This document shows, in pieces, positions 60,376 through 64,000 of a stretch of 64,000 nt of DNA. Source of the stretch: Tritonibacter multivorans (GTDB lineage: Bacteria > Pseudomonadota > Alphaproteobacteria > Rhodobacterales > Rhodobacteraceae); the NCBI RefSeq assembly GCF_001458415.1, contig NZ_CYSD01000042.1, forward strand, positions 433,225 through 497,224, given 5' to 3'. Made by a program: the position numbers and the translations under genes. The notes under the pieces were generated by a model, which had not been told where the DNA came from, made no database searches, and saw only the letters and a program-made list of their open reading frames with translations. Each line of letters begins with the position of its first letter. Positions within the stretch are counted from its first letter, which is position 1.

Positions 60376-62993
60376 GCGGGCACCCCTTCGATCACAGCGT
60401 CCTCTTTCGTTTTGCGGCGACGCTGGATGCCCCAGACACCCGCCAGCAACAACAGAGCCGGGATGTAGAAGATCTCTTGCGGCGGGCGCTGTGCCGCCAC
60501 GTCGATTTCTACCACTTCCCAGTCAAAGTCGATCTTCAGCTGTTCGGCGGGGCCGCCAAAGTTGAGGTTGTCGACATAAAGCTTGCCGTCTTCATCACGG
60601 AACTCAATACCCGCGCCCTCCAGAAGACGGGTTTCGCCATCTGCACCTGCAGTGCCCAGCGGCAGCAGGTAGCGTGCATCGACAATATCCCCTTCGAGGT
60701 TTTCCCCAGACAAGCGCACCCGCAGGCTTGCATTGTCGTCGCCCGCAGCCGCCAGCGCATAAATCTCGGACGCGGGGCGCGCCTCGAACTCATCCGCGAG
60801 CTGGTTGAGGAAGAAGTCGGGGCGGAACAGGATAAAGGCACAGAGCACCAGCGCCGCACTTTCCCAGATCTTCGAGCGGGTCACAAAGTAACCCATGGTA
60901 CCGGCTGCAAACAGCAGCATCGCGATCAGCGCGGTGATAAAGACCAGAACCGCCTGATAGGGGCCCACGTCAATCAGCAACAGATCGGTGTTGAAGATGA
61001 ACAGGAACGGCAACAACGCGGTGCGGATCGAATAGAAGAACGCCTGGAAACCGGTGCGCAGCGGATCCCCTTTGGAGATCGCCGCCGCTGCAAAGCTCGC
61101 CAGTCCCACAGGTGGCGTCACATCCGCCATAATCCCGAAGTAGAAGCAGAACATATGCACAGCCACCAGTGGCACGATCAGACCGTTCTGCGCGCCCAGC
61201 TCCACCACAACGCCCGCCATCAAAGACGACACAACGATGTAGTTTGCGGTGGTCGGCAGACCCATGCCCAGCACGATCGAAATCAGCGCCACAAAGAACA
61301 GCATCAGGATCAGGCTACCACCGGACAGGAATTCGACGAACTCTGCCATCACCTGACCAATGCCGGTCAGCGTCACGGAGCCAACAACAATGCCCGCCAG
61401 GCCCATGGCAGCGGCCAGACCGATCATATTGCGCGCACCAATGATCATCCCATCCAGCGTCTGCGCGACCGAGAATTTGAAGGCGGCCGTGATTTTGTCC
61501 TGCTGACGGAACATCGCCTTCAGAACGTCCTGCGTCAGCAGCACCATCAGCATGAACATCGACGACCAGAAGGCCGACAGACCGGGCGATTTACGCTCGA
61601 TCATCAACAGATACATCAGCAGGAAAATCGGCAGCAGATAATGCAGGCCGGTCTTCAGGATCACCCCTGCGGGCGGCAGGTTTTCCATGCTCTCGAGGCT
61701 ATTGTCCAGATCCGGGTGCAGCGCTGCGTAGTAGACGGCGGCGACATAGGCCGCCAGCAGACCAGCAACCAGAACCGGTGTGGACATCGGCCCCACCAGA
61801 CCTTCGGTCAGCTGCACCAGCTGGCCCACGCCCCACAGGGTGCCGCCACCAATGACGATGGAGCTTGCGATAATGAAGATCGCGCCCAGCATGAATTTGA
61901 CCGGGTGCATGCGGGACGTGCCCTTCATGCCCATTTTCAGCGCTTCGAGGTGAACGATGTAAACCAGCGCCATGTAGGAAATCGCTGCCGGAATGATCGC
62001 GGTTTTGACAACTTCCACATAAGAGATGCCGACATATTCAGTCATCAGAAACGCAACAGCGCCCATAACGGGCGGGGTCAGAACACCATTGATCGAGGAC
62101 GAGACCTCAACCGCGCCTGCTTTGGCCGGCGAAAAGCCCACCTTCTTCATCAGCGGAATGGTGAAGGTGCCGGTGGTCACCACGTTGGCAATCGCCGAAC
62201 CCGAAATCAGGCCGGTCGCCGCCGACGCAATCACCGCGGCCTTCGCCGGACCACCGCGCAGGTGCCCCAGCGCCGAAAACGCCAGTTGCAGGAAGTAGTT
62301 GCCCGCACCCGCCTGGTTCAGCAGAGCGCCAAACAGCACGAACAGGAATACAAACCCCGAAGACACGCCAAGCGCCACGCCAAACACACCTTCGGTGGTC
62401 AGCATCAGGTGGCTCATCGCTTTATTAAAGGACGCACCCTTCCATTGCAGCATTTCTGGCAGACCCGACCAGGACCCAAAGAAAACATAGGCGAGGAAGA
62501 ACAGCGCCACGCCCATCAACGGGAACCCCAGCGATCGGCGCGCGGCCTCCATCAGCAATACCATGCCCAGACCCGCCATGATCAGGTCGGTCTGACTCGG
62601 CGCGCCAGTGCGATAGGAGACACCGGCATAGTCCCACGCCATATAAGAGGCCGCAATCGCGCCGGCGATTGCAATCAGCCAGGTCAGCGCAGGCACACGG
62701 TCGCGCGGGCTGGAGCGGAAGGCGGGGAAGGCCACAAAGGCGAGGAACACCGCAAAGCCAAGGTGCACAGCGCGGGTTTGCGTGTCATTCCAGACGCCAA
62801 CGCCCAGCATATACGGCAGGGGGGACGCGATCCAGAGTTGGTAGATCGACCAAAGAAGGGGGGTCAGCCACAGGATGGATTTAGCCAGACCGTTCGTCGG
62901 CGCGCGGGCACCGGTGTCGGTCTCGGCGACAATATCATCCAAATCGCCAGTGGCGGTATTTTGGGAAGTTGTCATAGTCGCGGAGCTACTCAT
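60372..62993 (-). CDS. TRAP transporter fused permease (4TM/12TM, TAXI type)
   Basis: The 873-residue protein fuses the small (DctQ-like) and large (DctM-like) TRAP membrane components. Hydrophobic segments run throughout residues 35-760. GLPTTANYIVVSSLMAGVVV near residue 585 and the TPPVGLASFAAAAIS block resemble the DctM active region, and a long C-terminal extension (about residues 760-865) is soluble. Such fusions work with TAXI-type binding proteins, here encoded upstream, for sodium- or proton-driven uptake of unidentified solutes. Start is uncertain: ATG 62993 or ATG 62975; neither has a clear ribosome site. Confidence 0.88.
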   Translation of the reverse strand: MSSSATMTTSQNTATGDLDDIVAETDTGARAPTNGLAKSILWLTPLLWSIYQLWIASPLPYMLGVGVWNDTQTRAVHLGFAVFLAFVAFPAFRSSPRDRVPALTWLIAIAGAIAASYMAWDYAGVSYRTGAPSQTDLIMAGLGMVLLMEAARRSLGFPLMGVALFFLAYVFFGSWSGLPEMLQWKGASFNKAMSHLMLTTEGVFGVALGVSSGFVFLFVLFGALLNQAGAGNYFLQLAFSALGHLRGGPAKAAVIASAATGLISGSAIANVVTTGTFTIPLMKKVGFSPAKAGAVEVSSSINGVLTPPVMGAVAFLMTEYVGISYVEVVKTAIIPAAISYMALVYIVHLEALKMGMKGTSRMHPVKFMLGAIFIIASSIVIGGGTLWGVGQLVQLTEGLVGPMSTPVLVAGLLAAYVAAVYYAALHPDLDNSLESMENLPPAGVILKTGLHYLLPIFLLMYLLMIERKSPGLSAFWSSMFMLMVLLTQDVLKAMFRQQDKITAAFKFSVAQTLDGMIIGARNMIGLAAAMGLAGIVVGSVTLTGIGQVMAEFVEFLSGGSLILMLFFVALISIVLGMGLPTTANYIVVSSLMAGVVVELGAQNGLIVPLVAVHMFCFYFGIMADVTPPVGLASFAAAAISKGDPLRTGFQAFFYSIRTALLPFLFIFNTDLLLIDVGPYQAVLVFITALIAMLLFAAGTMGYFVTRSKIWESAALVLCAFILFRPDFFLNQLADEFEARPASEIYALAAAGDDNASLRVRLSGENLEGDIVDARYLLPLGTAGADGETRLLEGAGIEFRDEDGKLYVDNLNFGGPAEQLKIDFDWEVVEIDVAAQRPPQEIFYIPALLLLAGVWGIQRRRKTKEDAVIEGVPA

Positions 62994-63032
62994 TTTGCAA
63001 CCCAGACGGGATGCGGGGTTCATAAATCAGAA

Positions 63033-63059
63033 GCGCTCACCCGAGGACCGGGTGAGCGC
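63033..63059 (-). other. Intercistronic hairpin between TAXI protein and TRAP permease genes
   Basis: A perfect 11-bp stem, GCGCTCACCCG/CGGGTGAGCGC, with a 5-base loop and no T-run lies between the genes. It could protect the upstream mRNA end and keep binding-protein levels above permease levels. Confidence 0.6.
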
Positions 63060-63086
63060 CAATTTTAAAGAAACCAAGAGTTTGGA

Positions 63087-64000
63087 TTACATCCAGCCTT
63101 GCTCTTTGTAGTATTTGACCGCACCGGGGTGCAGGGGCGCGGAGAGACCGTCTTTGACCATCTCTTCCTGGGTCAGACGACCAAAGGCCGGGTGCAGCTT
63201 TTTGAAGTCGTCGAAGTTTTCAAAGATGGATTTCACCAGCACATAGACCACTTCATCAGAGGCACCCGCATCGGTCACGAAGGTCGCTTTCGGACCCCAG
63301 GAGGCAATGTCGCCCTCGTTGCCCGGGTACAGGCCGCCGGGGATGGTGGCCGCGGCGTAGGCGGTGTTTTCCGCCAGAACCTTGTCGGTGCCCGAGGTGG
63401 TCAGGTCCAGAACTTTGACGTCGCAGGTGGAGGTCGCTTCCATGGTGGAGCCATTGGGCAGGCCCGCCGCCCAGATCGCCGCGTCGATTTTGCCGTCACA
63501 CAGCGCTGCGGCCTGCTCAGAGGACTTCAGCTCAGCGGCCAGACCAAAATCATCCGGGGTCACGCCAGCGGCATCCATCAGAACATTGGCCAGAACGCGG
63601 GTGCCGGAACCGGGGTTGCCGATGTTGACGCGTTTGCCCTTCATGTCCGCGACAGAGTTGATGCCCGCATCCGCGCGCACCATCACGTGCAGCGGCTCGG
63701 GGTGGACGGAGAAGACAGAGCGCAGGCCGTCATAAGGCGCGTCGTCTTTGAAGGACCGCTGAGAATTCATCGCCTGAACCTGCACGTCGGACTGCACAAC
63801 ACCAAAGTCCAGCTCGCCTTCGCGGATGGTGCGGGTGTTGTAGACGGAGCCGCCGGTGGATTCCACAGAGCAGCGCACGCCATGTTCTTTGCGGCCCTTG
63901 TTCACCAGACGGCAGATCGCGCCGCCGGTCGGGTAATAAACGCCGGTCACACCGCCAGTGCCGATGGTGATAAAGGTCTGGTCCGCAGCTTGTGCTGCAC
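63087..64000 (-). CDS. TAXI family TRAP transporter solute-binding protein (5' end cut by window)
   Basis: At least 303 residues are visible; the gene continues past the right edge, where the signal peptide should be. The first visible residues, reading into FITIGTGGVTGVYYPTGG, match the mature start of TAXI-type periplasmic binding proteins, and GGSVYNTRTIREGELDFG and GNPGSGTRVLANVLM are typical ligand-binding lobe motifs. It feeds the fused permease downstream. Ligand not predictable. Confidence 0.9.
   Translation of the reverse strand, partial: AAQAADQTFITIGTGGVTGVYYPTGGAICRLVNKGRKEHGVRCSVESTGGSVYNTRTIREGELDFGVVQSDVQVQAMNSQRSFKDDAPYDGLRSVFSVHPEPLHVMVRADAGINSVADMKGKRVNIGNPGSGTRVLANVLMDAAGVTPDDFGLAAELKSSEQAAALCDGKIDAAIWAAGLPNGSTMEATSTCDVKVLDLTTSGTDKVLAENTAYAAATIPGGLYPGNEGDIASWGPKATFVTDAGASDEVVYVLVKSIFENFDDFKKLHPAFGRLTQEEMVKDGLSAPLHPGAVKYYKEQGWM

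Noticed and set aside
60477..63068. A long plus-strand frame opposite the TRAP permease
   Set aside because: The minus-strand translation has clear transmembrane and TRAP motifs; the plus frame is Gln/His/Arg-rich with no hydrophobic segments.

Overview
The window reads as chromosomal DNA of a marine Roseobacter-group alphaproteobacterium (Rhodobacterales). The grounds are high GC content, tightly packed genes with ATGA/TGATG overlaps, and a characteristic gene set: PhoX phosphatase, B12-dependent ribonucleotide reductase NrdJ, an MttB-superfamily methyltransferase, heterotetrameric sarcosine oxidase, a TAXI-type TRAP transporter, and a ugp-type ABC transporter with a LacI-family regulator. 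The genus cannot be fixed by eye. I saw no insertion sequences, phage genes, CRISPR arrays or rRNA genes; the gene content looks like core genome throughout.

Layout. 0-13.98 kb: trpG-trpD-(ung, cut by the window edge) on the minus strand, a divergent-polysaccharide-deacetylase gene, a PhoX phosphatase behind a clear Pho box, a chemoreceptor, then ppiD-trpE, an aminotransferase and fabI-gpt on the minus strand. 14.1-16.1 kb: pdxH, a double cold-shock-domain protein with a DUF192 protein, and tRNA-Pro(TGG). 16.1-20.7 kb: a 0.74-kb noncoding region full of palindromes leads into nrdJ. 20.7-22.3 kb: an MttB homologue lacking an in-frame amber codon. 22.8-36.9 kb: an unidentified secreted or outer-membrane protein, cysS-cimA-squalene/phytoene-synthase-like gene, an MFS transporter, alkA-esterase, a VOC protein, a pseudouridine synthase, an HNH endonuclease, arginase-ornithine cyclodeaminase with a divergent Lrp regulator, exoD-dsbB, tRNA-Leu(CAA) and a methyltransferase. 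37-42.6 kb: ugpBAEC with a divergent LacI-family regulator. 42.6-46.8 kb: an ABC ATPase-FtsX permease-AttH lipocalin operon. 47-50.6 kb: an ion channel, a YihY/BrkB protein, a small protein, rlmE and ppx/gppA.

50.9-59.7 kb is the most interesting part, an apparent one-carbon locus. It has a small conserved protein, a divergent MetF-like reductase, a methyl-H4folate:corrinoid methyltransferase, a GlxA-family (DJ-1/PfpI plus AraC) regulator, and a convergent soxBDAG operon. The SoxD there appears to have lost three of the four zinc ligands known in the family. The region ends with uspA and a TRAP permease/TAXI binding protein pair.

The central inference is that the MttB homologue at 20.7 kb and the locus at 51-59.7 kb may form one methyl-transfer regulon. 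A methylamine or betaine-type donor would be demethylated by MttB through a corrinoid protein encoded elsewhere. The methyl group would pass to tetrahydrofolate by the 52.2-kb methyltransferase and be oxidised by the MetF-like protein, while remaining N-methyl groups go through the sarcosine-oxidase-type enzyme. The main DNA evidence is a 15-bp inverted repeat, TGTCG-AAAA(G/T)-CGACA, found upstream of both MttB and the 50.96-kb operon, with half-sites upstream of the regulator and of soxB. Function and regulation remain hypotheses.
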